From an uncultured Coriobacteriales bacterium (lineage in GTDB: Bacteria; Actinomycetota; Coriobacteriia; Coriobacteriales; UMGS124), in the NCBI GenBank assembly GCA_902464015.1, contig CABQHM010000010.1, positions 7,058-71,057 of the forward strand: a stretch of 64,000 bases of DNA, read 5' to 3'. Positions 51,893 to 61,253 of the stretch are shown here, piece after piece; position 1 is the stretch's first letter, and each line of letters starts with the position of its first letter. The notes beneath the pieces were generated by a model, which did no database searches, was not told the DNA's origin, and saw only the letters and a list, made by a program, of their open reading frames with translations. The position numbers were made by a program, and so were the translations under genes.

Positions 51893-53334
51893 ATGAGCAA
51901 TCGCAGCGAGGCACAAGGAAAGCCCGCTCCCTCTCCTGCTGGCAACGCCTTGCCAAAGGAGCCTGCCACAGCATTTGCCGCATTCGGTGCCTACGTGCTG
52001 AGCAACTGGCTACTCACGAGCAAGGTCTTCCCCATCGGCACCGATGTAGCCCCGCTGTGTCGCGACATCGCGACGCTCGTGGAAGCAGCGGGCTTTCTCG
52101 TGATCGCGCTTGTCGCCTCGAGGGTGCCTCGCCTTCTGGGAGCACGCCCGTTCCTTATCGCGCCCCTTGCGCTCTCGTTAGTCGGCGGCATCAGCCTCTG
52201 GGCCTTCGTCCCCACCTCCCCACTCGCCGCAACGTTGGCTCTCTGTTTGCTTTTGCTCTGCGCCGTCTTCGTTATGCTTTCTGCCGGCTGTTGTTTGGCA
52301 CGCTTAACTCGTCCGCAAATGGCAAAATGCGTCTTGCTGGGCCTCTTCGCCTCATATCTTCTGCGCTTCCCACTCAGCGTCCTGAGTCCACAAGCAGCGC
52401 TCGTCCTGTTCATCACCCTGCAAATCCTTGCAGTATTCGTGGGCCGCACCGACATGGGCAAGGCACTTGAAATCATCCAATCGGGGCAGGCGCCCGACGA
52501 GCTCACGCTCACAAACCCCTTCTCGTTCCTGCCCCGCTCACACAGGCTCTTCGTATGCCTGGCCCTTTTCCAGACAGCCTACGGAGCAGCACTTTCCTTC
52601 GGCGAGGTTAACAATGCCCCGCTCGCCACATGGGCCGGCATCGTCCCTTTGCTGTTCTTCTTGGCAATTTGGGCGATAAACAGCCGACCGCTCCTACTTG
52701 ACTCGTGCTTCAATCTGGCGCTTCTACTTCTAATGGCGGGCTTTTTATTCGCCCCCATTTCCCAGCAGGCCGTACCTTCGCTGACCTCAAATCTAATCGA
52801 AGCGGGAAAGACTTGTTTTTGGCTCGTCTTTTGGCCGGCGCTGGCGGCGCTTTCCGCCCGCAACCGCGCAGGCACGCTGCCCCTTTTCGCCTGGAGCGGC
52901 TTTCTGCTCTGCGTGGGTGTCACGGGAGGCGCCGAACTGGGCCGGTTGTGCTACGCGGCCATGGCGGGCAGCCTTATTGCGAGCACTGCCGTGACGGGAG
53001 CCGTCGTGCTCTGCCTTGCGGCGTTTGCCCTGTTCGGCATGAGGGGCTCAGCTACGACACGACGGTAGAGGCGCTCACGGCAAGCCCCGAGGTCGTCGAG
53101 CATGAGGCCACCCCCGACCTCGACACCACCGTTGCCCGCCTTATCGACACGACCGGCCTCACTGCGCGCGAGGCCGAGATCTTCGCCCTGCTCGCCCAGG
53201 GCCGCAACGGTGCCTATATCCAACGTCAGCTGGGCGTGAGCTACAACACCGTGAAGACCCACGTGGCCCACATCTACACCAAGCTCGGCGTCCACTCCCA
53301 CCAGGAACTGATCGACCTGGTAGAGGTGGCATAG
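51893..53334 (+). pseudogene. Membrane LuxR-family regulator split by a frameshift at a G run
   Basis: The first frame (51893-53068) encodes about 390 residues of membrane segments and ends ...ALFGMRGSATTRR. The LuxR helix-turn-helix continues in another frame: LSYDTTVEALTASPEVVEH, then LTAREAEIFALLAQGRNGAYIQRQLGVS and HIYTKLGVHSHQELIDLVEV, to 53334. Reading through needs one extra base at the GGGG run (53043-53046): a five-G run would give MRGLSYDTT and an intact ~480-residue protein. So this is a recent single-base deletion, a slippage-prone (phase-variable) site, a programmed -1 shift, or a sequencing error. It is divergent from the flavoprotein at 49944, presumably its target. Confidence 0.85.
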
Positions 53335-53779
53335 AGGAACAGGCGCAGGCCTTTCCTCGCGGGCGAATGGCAGCGCTCCATCTTGCCCTAAGACGAGCGC
53401 GTGGAATCGAGGGGTCTGCGTTGGTGCAATCGGCGATTCGAGGATTGGGGCAGCAGCGGGCCGGTTGATTGTCACGCTGCCCCTGATGATTCCCGGAACC
53501 CGAGTGAATTTCAGAGATCGTCCAACAAGGTCCTCGCAGGGGCATTTCGAACGCCCGTACCAAGGATTGCGCCAGCCTTTCGGGACACACTCGAGAGCAC
53601 GCCATACATATTTGATGCCAGCATTCAGAATGACACTTGACGCGGGTGTTCTCGAAAACTGGCTGAGACAAGGTGCGGCAGGAATTCCGCGAAACTTGCC
53701 TCTCTTTCACTCCGCCTATAGTTCCGCGCACATGAGCATGGCTTTCTACTCGCCTCCACACGCGGCGGGCACATGAAAA
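53335..53779. other. Intergenic region, no gene seen
   Basis: 445 bases between the split LuxR gene and the truncated flavoprotein. No supported gene or repeat. Confidence 0.35.
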
Positions 53780-53811
53780 GGCGGTGCCAGGCAAACCTGC
53801 CCAGCACCGCC
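53780..53811 (-). terminator. Terminator of the truncated flavoprotein
   Basis: GGCGGTGC (53780-53787) pairs with GCACCGCC (53804-53811), followed by TTTTC on the minus strand. Confidence 0.8.
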
Positions 53812-53838
53812 AAAGAAGTCGAGCGATCAATCTCGTGG

Positions 53839-55057
53839 CTACTCAGCGAGAGCCTTGCCGAGCCTATAGCCAGCATTAATGCAGTTCATGCCCAGATTGT
53901 GGCCGCAAACGGCAAAGTTGTAGCAGTTGCCGTACGAGTCGCCAACCATGATGCCGATGTTGTAGAGGCCCTCGATGGGATTGTCGTTGGCGTCGCAAAC
54001 CTGCCATTTCTCGTTGGTGTTCAAGCCACCGGTGACACACAGGAAGTTGGCGGGGCTCATGCTGAGCTTGCAGCCGTAGAAGGGGCCTTCCTTGATGGGT
54101 GCCATGAGAGAGGCGTCCTTGTGGAAGTCGGTGTCGCAGCCGGCCTCGCACAGCTCGTTGTAATGGTCGATAGAGGCGAGCGCCGCCTCAGCGTCGAGGT
54201 CGTCGAGCTGGGCGATGACCTCCTCGAGCATGTCTCCCTTGACAAAGGTGCCGCTCTCGACGTTGGAGTCCCACTGAGCCAGGTAAGCCTCGCACGACAG
54301 GGGGTCCTTGCCCTCGCCGGCGACGATGGTGGCGCCGAAGGTCTCCCACTGGGGGAACCAGTGGGCATAGGCGGTGTCCCAGATGCCGTAGCGGGTCATG
54401 TCGGGCTGCATCATCATGGCATATGTTCCATACGAGAAGATGACGTCCTCGTTAGAGTAGCGCTGGCCGTTCTTGTTGAGCAGCAGACCGGAGAAGTCGG
54501 CGATGGACTGACGGTAAGGCATGGGTCCAACAGCATCGATCATGGGGGCGTTGGGGATGCTCTTCTGCCACGCGGCGCCGACCCAAAGGCCCATCTTCTG
54601 GCCGTCGCCGCCACCAAGGCCACCGAACTGGAAGGCCGCGTCATAGTCTATCTCGTTGTACTGAAGCAGCGGGGCGACCCAGTCGCAGTACTTGGCCATC
54701 ATGTCCTGGTTGGCAGAAAAGTCGCCCGTAGCCATGACGACGGCCTTGCGGCCGACGTACTTGACGTAGTTGCCATCCGGATCGGTGGCAACTACCGCGC
54801 TCACACGGCCTGTATTGCCGTCGTCGCGGACAAGGTAACGGGCGATGGTTTTGTAATGGATGGTGCCTCCCTGCTCGAGAATCTTCGACTCCAGGGCGTA
54901 CATGACGTAGTTCTCGCCCAAACGAGCCCCCGATTCGACGCCGTCGCAAGTCTCAACCCAGTTGTGAGAGCCGGGCTCGGCGGTGAAGGTGCCGTCAGTG
55001 TCGGTGTAACCGATCTCCATGGTTGTGGTGTAGCCCTGGCCTTCCATGAAGTCGATC
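53839..55057 (-). pseudogene. Flavoprotein reductase, N-terminal third deleted
   Basis: About 400 residues matching the C-terminal two-thirds of the exported FAD_binding_2 proteins: AVVATDPDGNYVKYVGRKAVVMATGDFSANQDMM, GDGQKMGLWVGAAWQK and a C-terminal GNCYNFAVCGHNLGMNCIN...G. The Tat signal, the FAD Rossmann motif and the first ~150 residues are missing. Family similarity begins abruptly at about TIDFMEGQGY (near 55057), next to the remnant of a LuxR gene on the other strand. An internal ATG at 55047 exists but has no good ribosome binding site. Without the ADP-binding motif it cannot hold FAD normally. It is a deletion remnant; the terminator at 53780 is intact. Confidence 0.85.
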
Positions 55058-55304
55058 GTCCTCGCGCGACGTGACCACCGAGTACTGCAGGCGAGTGAAA
55101 AGATGCTACGGCCTCACGAACCGCGAGAGCGACGTGCTCGAGCTTATCCTTCGCGGTCAGTTCGTCCCCCAGATGGCCGAGGCGCTCTGCGTCAGTGAAA
55201 ACACCGTGCGGTCCCACTGCAAGACTCTCTACAGGAAGCTTGGGGTCCACTCTCGCCAGCAGCTCTTTGATTTGGTCGAGTCTGCCCAGCAATGGGGCGC
55301 CTGA
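55050..55304 (+). pseudogene. LuxR-family regulator, only the HTH end remains
   Basis: An open frame from 55050 to 55304 encodes VTTEYCRRVKRCYGLTNRES, then DVLELILRGQFVPQMAEAL and CKTLYRKLGVHSRQQLFDLVE. This is a complete LuxR helix-turn-helix but without the usual ~450-residue membrane part. A stop lies at 55047-55049. A GTG at 55071 could start a 77-residue protein, but no ribosome binding site precedes it. Its 5' end meets the truncated 5' end of the divergent flavoprotein within about 15 bases, as a single deletion removing both gene starts would leave. It could also be read as a tiny stand-alone HTH protein. Confidence 0.8.
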
Positions 55305-55321
55305 TTCGATCCCCGGCCACC

Positions 55322-56746
55322 TCACCCCTGCACGAGGACGTCGAGCTCCTCCTTGCTGTGGACGCCGAGTTTCTTGTATATATGCTGCATGTGGGCTTTG
55401 ACCGTGCCGGGCGCGATGCCCAGCTTGTTACCCAGGGCGCGGGGCGTGTCGCCCCGCGCAACAAGCAGCAGTATCTCCCTCTGACGCCCCGACAGGCCGT
55501 GCTCGCGGGCGAGCGTGTCCACGGTCAGCTCGAGCCGCGCGTCCTCCGCCAGACTCGTCCCCGCACGCGTGAGGACGATGCGCCAGCTCGAGTTGAGCGT
55601 GGGCTCCGACACGATGATGAACGTCGCGAACAGGATGCAGATGATGACCGCGCCCACGACGACGAGCGACGGCAGGGCGTTGAAGAGGAGCGTCCCGGCC
55701 CCCAGGAACGCGATGTGGACAACGTTGAGCAGGCCGAACAGCCATGCGGCGCTGATGCCGTAGCGCCGCGACAGGTTGCACAGTACCACCGAGATGTATA
55801 GGGACACCGACGTGTAGCTCGCCCGCACGAAGACGGTGACGAGGCCCTCGTTGCCGTCCCGGACGAGGAGCAGGGCAAGGAAGCCGGCGATTGCCGCGGG
55901 CAGGATGGTGCGGTAGACCAGGGCGAAGTCGAAGAACCTCGATGCGAACAGGATGGACGCGCAGACGACAAGCGCCGGGAGGACCATGCCCAGGCGCATG
56001 AAGAGGTCGTCCTGGTAATGGAGCAGCCACGTGCCGCACCCGTAGGCGAACGCGTACAGGGCCACCAGGCTCATCGGCTTCCAGGGGAACGATGCCGCGC
56101 CGTCCCCCGCGCGCGTCACAAGACCGAGGGACGCGCAGCGCCTTTGCGCGGCGTCGAGCATGGCCATGCCGAGCAGCGGGAAAACGAGCGTCGCCGCGAC
56201 CAGGTAACCGCCGGAATATCCGGAAAGCGCCGCGATCGCCACCTCGCGGGCGATCCAGGAGCTTGCACAGCAAAACGCCACCTCGACCGGGTTGAGGGCG
56301 GCACAGACCTCCCACCAGCATAGGATTGCAAGCGAAGAACCGGCGCCCGCCAAGGCAAGGCCGAGCAGGCGCCCGAGCTGGGCTGTGTCAGACGGCAAAA
56401 TCGGCATGTCTCCCGGCCCGAGCGGGGCGGCGGGCAGCAGTCCGCCGAAGGCGGCGAGTGCGTTGCCTGCATACATGAGGGCGGCGGCGCCTGCGAGAAC
56501 GCCGCGGCGGGCCCCGAGCGGCCCGGCCCCCCGCGCGAGCGCGACGACAAGGAGGAACACGGGCACGGAGCCCAGGTCGACGTAGAGCGTGACCCGCCCG
56601 AAGGCCGTGGAGGGATCGCTTGACGAGGCGGCCTGCACCATGGCCTGCAGCGCCGCGACCCATGCCCGCAAGACGCCCGGGCCCAGAAAAGCAAGCGACA
56701 CCGCGGGCACCCGCTCCGCCAAAAGTCCCCTCAACGTCCCAAACAC
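55322..56746 (-). CDS. Membrane-embedded LuxR-family regulator
   Basis: 474 residues from the GTG at 56746, chosen for GGAGGGGG a few bases upstream; the frame is open to 56776. About twelve hydrophobic segments are followed by the LuxR domain LSGRQREILLLVARGDTPRALGNKLGIA, then QHIYKKLGVHSKEELDVLV. It is shorter than its relatives here because the middle loop is short. It is divergent from the exported Old Yellow Enzyme-type reductase at 56960, with a 16-base inverted repeat in the gap. It converges on the LuxR remnant at 55304. It probably activates the reductase gene. Confidence 0.88.
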   Translation of the reverse strand: MFGTLRGLLAERVPAVSLAFLGPGVLRAWVAALQAMVQAASSSDPSTAFGRVTLYVDLGSVPVFLLVVALARGAGPLGARRGVLAGAAALMYAGNALAAFGGLLPAAPLGPGDMPILPSDTAQLGRLLGLALAGAGSSLAILCWWEVCAALNPVEVAFCCASSWIAREVAIAALSGYSGGYLVAATLVFPLLGMAMLDAAQRRCASLGLVTRAGDGAASFPWKPMSLVALYAFAYGCGTWLLHYQDDLFMRLGMVLPALVVCASILFASRFFDFALVYRTILPAAIAGFLALLLVRDGNEGLVTVFVRASYTSVSLYISVVLCNLSRRYGISAAWLFGLLNVVHIAFLGAGTLLFNALPSLVVVGAVIICILFATFIIVSEPTLNSSWRIVLTRAGTSLAEDARLELTVDTLAREHGLSGRQREILLLVARGDTPRALGNKLGIAPGTVKAHMQHIYKKLGVHSKEELDVLVQG

Positions 56747-56780
56747 GGATGTCCCCCTCCCTCGTCTGCGTCCCATACCC

Positions 56781-56830
56781 CCGGGTTACGGCGTCGGGTT
56801 ACGCGTTTACGACGGCGTAACCCGACGCCG
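56781..56830. promoter_or_regulatory. 16-base inverted repeat with GTTACG repeats (LuxR operator candidate)
   Basis: CGGCGTCGGGTTACGC (56789-56804) is perfectly complementary to 56815-56830 across ten bases. GGGTTACG is also repeated directly at 56783 and 56796, with GTTTACG at 56805. It lies between the divergent LuxR and OYE-type genes. Confidence 0.65.
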
Positions 56831-56959
56831 GGATTGCGCCGGCCCCCTCGCAAATCATACCTTCGAAACGGCGCGGGCGACACGGGAACCCCTCGGCGGG
56901 GGCGCGAATCTTCCAAGGCGGCCGCGCGCCTCAAAACAACGATCAGATGGGAGAAGGAC

Positions 56960-59221
56960 ATGGCTGAACTTACGCGTCGCAGTTTCCTGGCAGGCAGTGG
57001 CATGGCAGTCGCCGGGGCAGTGGCCGCAACCGGCATGGCCGCCGCGGGCGGGGCCGACCGCGCCTATGCCGACGAGCAAGCCGCGGAGGGCCGCGTGTAC
57101 CAGGTCATCACCGACGAGCTCAACCCGCAGGACTACAACTACCGCCAGAACTCGGGAGACCTGTCCCACGTGCTGTCGCCGTGGAAGCTGGGGAACATGG
57201 AGTTCTCCAACCGCATCGTGAAGTCGGCGGCCGGGTCCAACTACGAGAACGGCGGCTGGGACAAGTTCGTGGAGTACTACCGCCGCCTCGCCGCGGGCGG
57301 CACGGAGATGATCTGGGTCGAGAACTTCGCCCACGTGTTCCTGCCGTACAAAAACGTCATCAACGCCAACATCGACGAGTTCACCGACGAGCAGATCACC
57401 GCGCTGACCGACGCCATCCACGCCGAAGGCGCCAAGTGCGGCAACCAGCTCGACACCATGGGCTCGGGCTGGTTCTCGGAGATCACAAGCCGCAACCCGG
57501 CCGGCGCCTATGACGCGGCCGACATGACCGAGGAGGACATCGAGTACACCATCCAGTCCTACGTCGACGGCGTGAGGCAGCTGCAGAAGTGGGGCTTCGA
57601 CGCCTTCGAGCTCAACTGCGCCGGCAACAACATCCCCCAGTGGTTCATGAGCCCGGCGCGCAACACGCGCACGGACAAGTACGGGGCCCAGACGTACGAG
57701 AGCCGCACGCAGTTCGTCCGCGAGATTGTCGAGCGCATCCATGCCGAGTGCGGGGAGGACTTCCCCGTCCAGGTGCTCATGAACGCCATCGAGGAGAACG
57801 ACGAGTCCATGGGCGACAACGCGGCGCTCAACACGATGGAGGACGGCATCGAGATCGCCAAGCAGCTCGAGCAGGCCGGCGTGGCGAGCCTGCACCTACG
57901 CCTCGGCACGCTCGAGCAGCACGCCACGCAGTTCCTGGGCGACCTTTTCTTCGACCCCATGGGCTCCATCGGCTCGACGAGCTTCGGCACGCAGTTCGAC
58001 TTCCACCGCCACTTCCAGGGGATGCTCGTGGCCGACCACGACGGCTGCGGCCTCATGCTCAACATCTCCGAGCGCTACAAGCAGGCCGTGGGCATCCCCG
58101 TCGGCACGGTCACCTACCTGGACCCCGCCCACGCCCCCGACTTCATCGACGGCGCCATCGCCGACGGCAAGGTCGACTTCCTCATGATCAACCGCCCACT
58201 CACGGTCGACAACAACTACGTGAACAAGCTTCGCGAGGGCAAGATCGACGAGATCCGCCCGTGCAGCCGCTGCTGCCACTGCTGGAACGACGCGTTCCGC
58301 GGCGACGGGACGCCGCTGTCCAGCAAGTTCGGCGCCATGAGCTACTCGTGCCGCTACGACGCGGTGCGAGACATGGTGGGCCAGGACCGCGGCCTGCCCG
58401 GCGGCTTCGACCCCGACCCCGCCGAGTCCCCGCGCAACGTCATGGTCGTGGGCGGCGGCCCCGCCGGCATGGAGGCCGCCCGCGTCGCGGCCGAGCGCGG
58501 CCACAGCGTGACGCTCTACGAGAAACAGGGGTACCTGGGCGGCCTCATGAACTTCATGTCCGCCATCAAGGGCCCACACCAGAACCTGGCCGACTACGTG
58601 GCGTGGAGCGAGGGCGACCTGGGCCGCAAGGGCGTGACCGTCGTCACGGGCCAGGAGGTCACCGCCGACTTCGTGGCCGAGCAGGCGCCCGACGTCGTCG
58701 TCCTCGCCACGGGCGGCCTGCGCGACGAGCCCGCCCTTGCGGGCGACGACAAGACGAACGTGGTACCCGTCGCCGACGTGGCGGCCGCCGAGATCGGGCA
58801 GCACGTCACCATCCTTGGCGGCAACTGCCAGGCATGCGACGTGGCAACCTACCTCCTCGCCCAAGGCAAGCATGTCACCATCGTCATGCCGGACCCCATC
58901 AACGACCTGTCCAAGGGCCAGTCCATCTGGTGCCGCAAGTTCTCCATCCCCATGCTCTACACCCGCGGCACGCGCGTCTGGGAGCAGGCGGAGCTGCTCG
59001 AGGCGGCCGGCGGCCTGGCCCGGGTGAAGACCGCCCACGGCGCCGAGACCGCCTACGCCTGCGACACGGTCGTCGACGCGCGCGACATGCTGCCCAACGA
59101 GGGGCTTGCCGAGGAGCTCAAGGCCGCCGGCGTCGAGGTCCACGAGGCGGGCGACTGCTGCGACCCGTGGAACATCCAGTACGCCATACGCACCGGCAAC
59201 ATCGTGGGACGCACGATTTAA
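56960..59221 (+). CDS. Tat-exported Old Yellow Enzyme/2-enoate-reductase-type flavo-Fe-S protein
   Basis: 753 residues, a clear paralogue of the 47328-49607 protein. The Tat signal is LTRRSFLAGSG at 4-14. The FMN barrel spans about 75-430, the cysteine set CSRCCHC...C (about 434-465) binds a 4Fe-4S cluster, and the FAD/NAD Rossmann domain is VMVVGGGPAGMEAARVAA near 494. As in the paralogue, the substrate-pair segment is altered (FELNCAGNNI in place of VELHxAHGYL). GGGAG lies six bases before the ATG. It is divergent from a LuxR regulator. Export of this enzyme class is unusual and points to an extracytoplasmic substrate; how NAD(P)H or another donor reaches it is unclear. Confidence 0.86.
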   Translation: MAELTRRSFLAGSGMAVAGAVAATGMAAAGGADRAYADEQAAEGRVYQVITDELNPQDYNYRQNSGDLSHVLSPWKLGNMEFSNRIVKSAAGSNYENGGWDKFVEYYRRLAAGGTEMIWVENFAHVFLPYKNVINANIDEFTDEQITALTDAIHAEGAKCGNQLDTMGSGWFSEITSRNPAGAYDAADMTEEDIEYTIQSYVDGVRQLQKWGFDAFELNCAGNNIPQWFMSPARNTRTDKYGAQTYESRTQFVREIVERIHAECGEDFPVQVLMNAIEENDESMGDNAALNTMEDGIEIAKQLEQAGVASLHLRLGTLEQHATQFLGDLFFDPMGSIGSTSFGTQFDFHRHFQGMLVADHDGCGLMLNISERYKQAVGIPVGTVTYLDPAHAPDFIDGAIADGKVDFLMINRPLTVDNNYVNKLREGKIDEIRPCSRCCHCWNDAFRGDGTPLSSKFGAMSYSCRYDAVRDMVGQDRGLPGGFDPDPAESPRNVMVVGGGPAGMEAARVAAERGHSVTLYEKQGYLGGLMNFMSAIKGPHQNLADYVAWSEGDLGRKGVTVVTGQEVTADFVAEQAPDVVVLATGGLRDEPALAGDDKTNVVPVADVAAAEIGQHVTILGGNCQACDVATYLLAQGKHVTIVMPDPINDLSKGQSIWCRKFSIPMLYTRGTRVWEQAELLEAAGGLARVKTAHGAETAYACDTVVDARDMLPNEGLAEELKAAGVEVHEAGDCCDPWNIQYAIRTGNIVGRTI

Positions 59222-59247
59222 GGCGCGCTGACTGACCGCTCGGATCG

Positions 59248-59289
59248 GCCCGGCCTCCCCCGCAATTTCCTGCCGGGAGGCCGGGCTTT
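59248..59289 (+). terminator. Rho-independent terminator of the OYE-type gene
   Basis: GCCCGGCCTCCC (59248-59259) pairs with GGGAGGCCGGGC (59275-59286), followed by TTTAAT. Confidence 0.85.
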
Positions 59290-59389
59290 AATCGGCTGAG
59301 GGCGACCCCATTGGGCGCTCGCCTTCGGCACATGCGACCGAAATCTGCATGTCGCCCATTGATGTGCGTGAAAACGACAGCTCAAACCG

Positions 59390-59428
59390 AAGGGGCCGAC
59401 CCCAGATGAGTTCCGGGGTCGGCCCCTT
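59390..59428 (-). terminator. Terminator of the minus-strand flavoprotein
   Basis: Perfect 14-base arms AAGGGGCCGACCCC (59390-59403) and GGGGTCGGCCCCTT (59415-59428). A short T-rich run follows on the minus strand. Confidence 0.75.
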
Positions 59429-59480
59429 GCGTGCGGCCTTGCCTATGCCGTCCCGCCCCTGGGGCGAAACTCAATCGGCA

Positions 59481-61253
59481 CTAGATGTCCAGGTCGGGAA
59501 TCTCCGTGCTGGCGTCACCGCCGGCGGCGTTGATGCCCGCGATGCGGCCGAAGGTCACGCAGCGGCCGTGGCCGATACCGGGCACGTAGGTTGGGTAGTC
59601 GCCGGCGCCGAAGAACTCGCCGGCCGAGGAGCCGCAGACGTAGAGGCCCTCGATGGGCTGGTCCTCGGCGTCGAGCACGTGGCAGTCGAGGCCCGTGCGC
59701 AGGCCGCCGCAGGCGGTGAGCAGGTCGGCCTCGAGCTTGCCGGCGTAGAAGGGGGGTTCGAGGATTTTGCCCATGACCTCGGGGCGCTTGCCGAAGTCGA
59801 GGTCCTTGCCCAGGTCGCACAGCTCGTTGTAGCGCTCGACCGTCGCGACGAGGTTCTCTGCGGGGACGCCCATCTTCTCGGCGAGCTCCTCGAGCGAGTC
59901 GGCCGCGAGGGTCTTCCCGTCGGCTATCTCGCCCTCCAGCACGATCTTCTGGGCCTCGAGGTTGTACTCGCCGCCGACGGGCTGGGTTAGCTGGCCCCAC
60001 TGCAGGCCGCCGCCAAGGTTGTTGTCGATCTGCTCCTTCACCTGCTCCAGGCCGTGGCAGTCGTAGATGCAGAACGCCTCCTTGTGGGTCTGGAGGGCCT
60101 TCGTGACCGACTTGGACTGGGTGTTCACGTCCTCGTTCTTGAAGCGCTTGCCCTCCCAGTTCACGTGCAGGAAGCCGTAAGAGGCCGCGCCGAAGTCGAG
60201 GTGCATGACGCAGGCGTGCGGCTCGGACTTCTGCATGGCGCCGCCGGCCCAGATGGCCTGGGAGAGCAGGTCGCCGGTGTTGCAGCCCGGCGGCATGTAC
60301 CAGCGGGCGTCCATGGCGTAGGCGGTCATGGGGGCGTAGTAGTTGAGCATGTCGTCGTTGCCCGAGTAGTCTCCGGCCGCGATGACGACGGACTTGGCGT
60401 TGATCTGCGCGTAGGTGCCGTCCTCGAGGCTCACGACGGCGCCGGTCACGGGGCCGTCCCCGTCGCGCAGGAGCCGCTCGGACCTGGTGGACCAGCGGAT
60501 CTCCCCGCCCTTCTGGGCGACGATGTCGTACAGCACGGGCATGAGCGCGGCGTTGCCGTAGACGTCGCCCACGCCCGCCCCCTGGTAGAACGTGAAGTTG
60601 ACGGTCTCCTCGTACTTGCCGGCCTGGTAGAAGATGTGCGTCACGGGGTACTCGGTGTAGTCGGGGCCCTTGTAGTAGCCGTTCCACAGCAGCGCCTCCA
60701 TGCCGTTGGCGGCGGCCAGGTCGTACAGCCAGTCGAAGCACGCGCCCGACTTGTGGGCGAACTCCCACAGCAGGGGCTCCTTGACGCGGCCCTGGGCCCA
60801 GTTGATCCAGCGGCGCACGACGTGGCCGTAGTCGGGCTCCTCGAGGAGGCCCTGCTCGACGAGGGCCTGCTGCACCTTCGTGTGGAAGCCGGCGATGTGC
60901 ACGCCGCGTCCGACGGGGGCCTCGCCGCTCGTCTTGTCGATGGTGATGACCTTGGCCCCCTCCTCGAGGGCGGCGATGGTTGCGCAGGTTCCCGCGAGGC
61001 CGGCGCCGATGACGAGGACGTCCGTGTCCTCGGTGGAGGCGATCTTGTCGGCCGGGATCGGCTCGGGCGCGATCTCCCAGGAATGCAGGCCGGCCGCGTC
61101 GGGGCCGCAGGCCTGGCCGTTGGGGCCGACGGGCATCCCTGACGCGGCCTCGCCGGCAAATGCCATGCCTGCCGCGCCCGTGGCGGCGGCCGCCGTCGCA
61201 ATCGCGCCGCTCGCCGCGACAAAGTTGCGCCTGGAGATGTTTTTCTTAGTCAT
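59481..61253 (-). CDS. Tat-exported FAD-binding reductase
   Basis: 590 residues. The Tat signal is NISRRNFVAASG at 5-16, with cleavage near AFA. PVGPNGQACGPDAAGLHSWEI precedes the FAD Rossmann motif DVLVIGAGLAG near 78-88. VGRGVHIAGFHTKVQQALVE, a GDLLSQAIWAGGAMQ segment in place of GDGxKM, and the C-terminal GSSAGEFFGAGDYPTYVPGIGHG define a divergent FAD_binding_2 member. No FMN_bind domain or NRLGGNA motif. AAGGAGG precedes the ATG. It is divergent from a LuxR gene (61541). Family knowledge points to an extracytoplasmic reductase with an external donor; the substrate is unknown. Confidence 0.87.
   Translation of the reverse strand: MTKKNISRRNFVAASGAIATAAAATGAAGMAFAGEAASGMPVGPNGQACGPDAAGLHSWEIAPEPIPADKIASTEDTDVLVIGAGLAGTCATIAALEEGAKVITIDKTSGEAPVGRGVHIAGFHTKVQQALVEQGLLEEPDYGHVVRRWINWAQGRVKEPLLWEFAHKSGACFDWLYDLAAANGMEALLWNGYYKGPDYTEYPVTHIFYQAGKYEETVNFTFYQGAGVGDVYGNAALMPVLYDIVAQKGGEIRWSTRSERLLRDGDGPVTGAVVSLEDGTYAQINAKSVVIAAGDYSGNDDMLNYYAPMTAYAMDARWYMPPGCNTGDLLSQAIWAGGAMQKSEPHACVMHLDFGAASYGFLHVNWEGKRFKNEDVNTQSKSVTKALQTHKEAFCIYDCHGLEQVKEQIDNNLGGGLQWGQLTQPVGGEYNLEAQKIVLEGEIADGKTLAADSLEELAEKMGVPAENLVATVERYNELCDLGKDLDFGKRPEVMGKILEPPFYAGKLEADLLTACGGLRTGLDCHVLDAEDQPIEGLYVCGSSAGEFFGAGDYPTYVPGIGHGRCVTFGRIAGINAAGGDASTEIPDLDI

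Noticed and set aside
55071..55304. A complete 77-residue stand-alone LuxR protein
   Set aside because: No ribosome binding site, and it begins at the junction with a truncated flavoprotein, so a remnant is the better reading.
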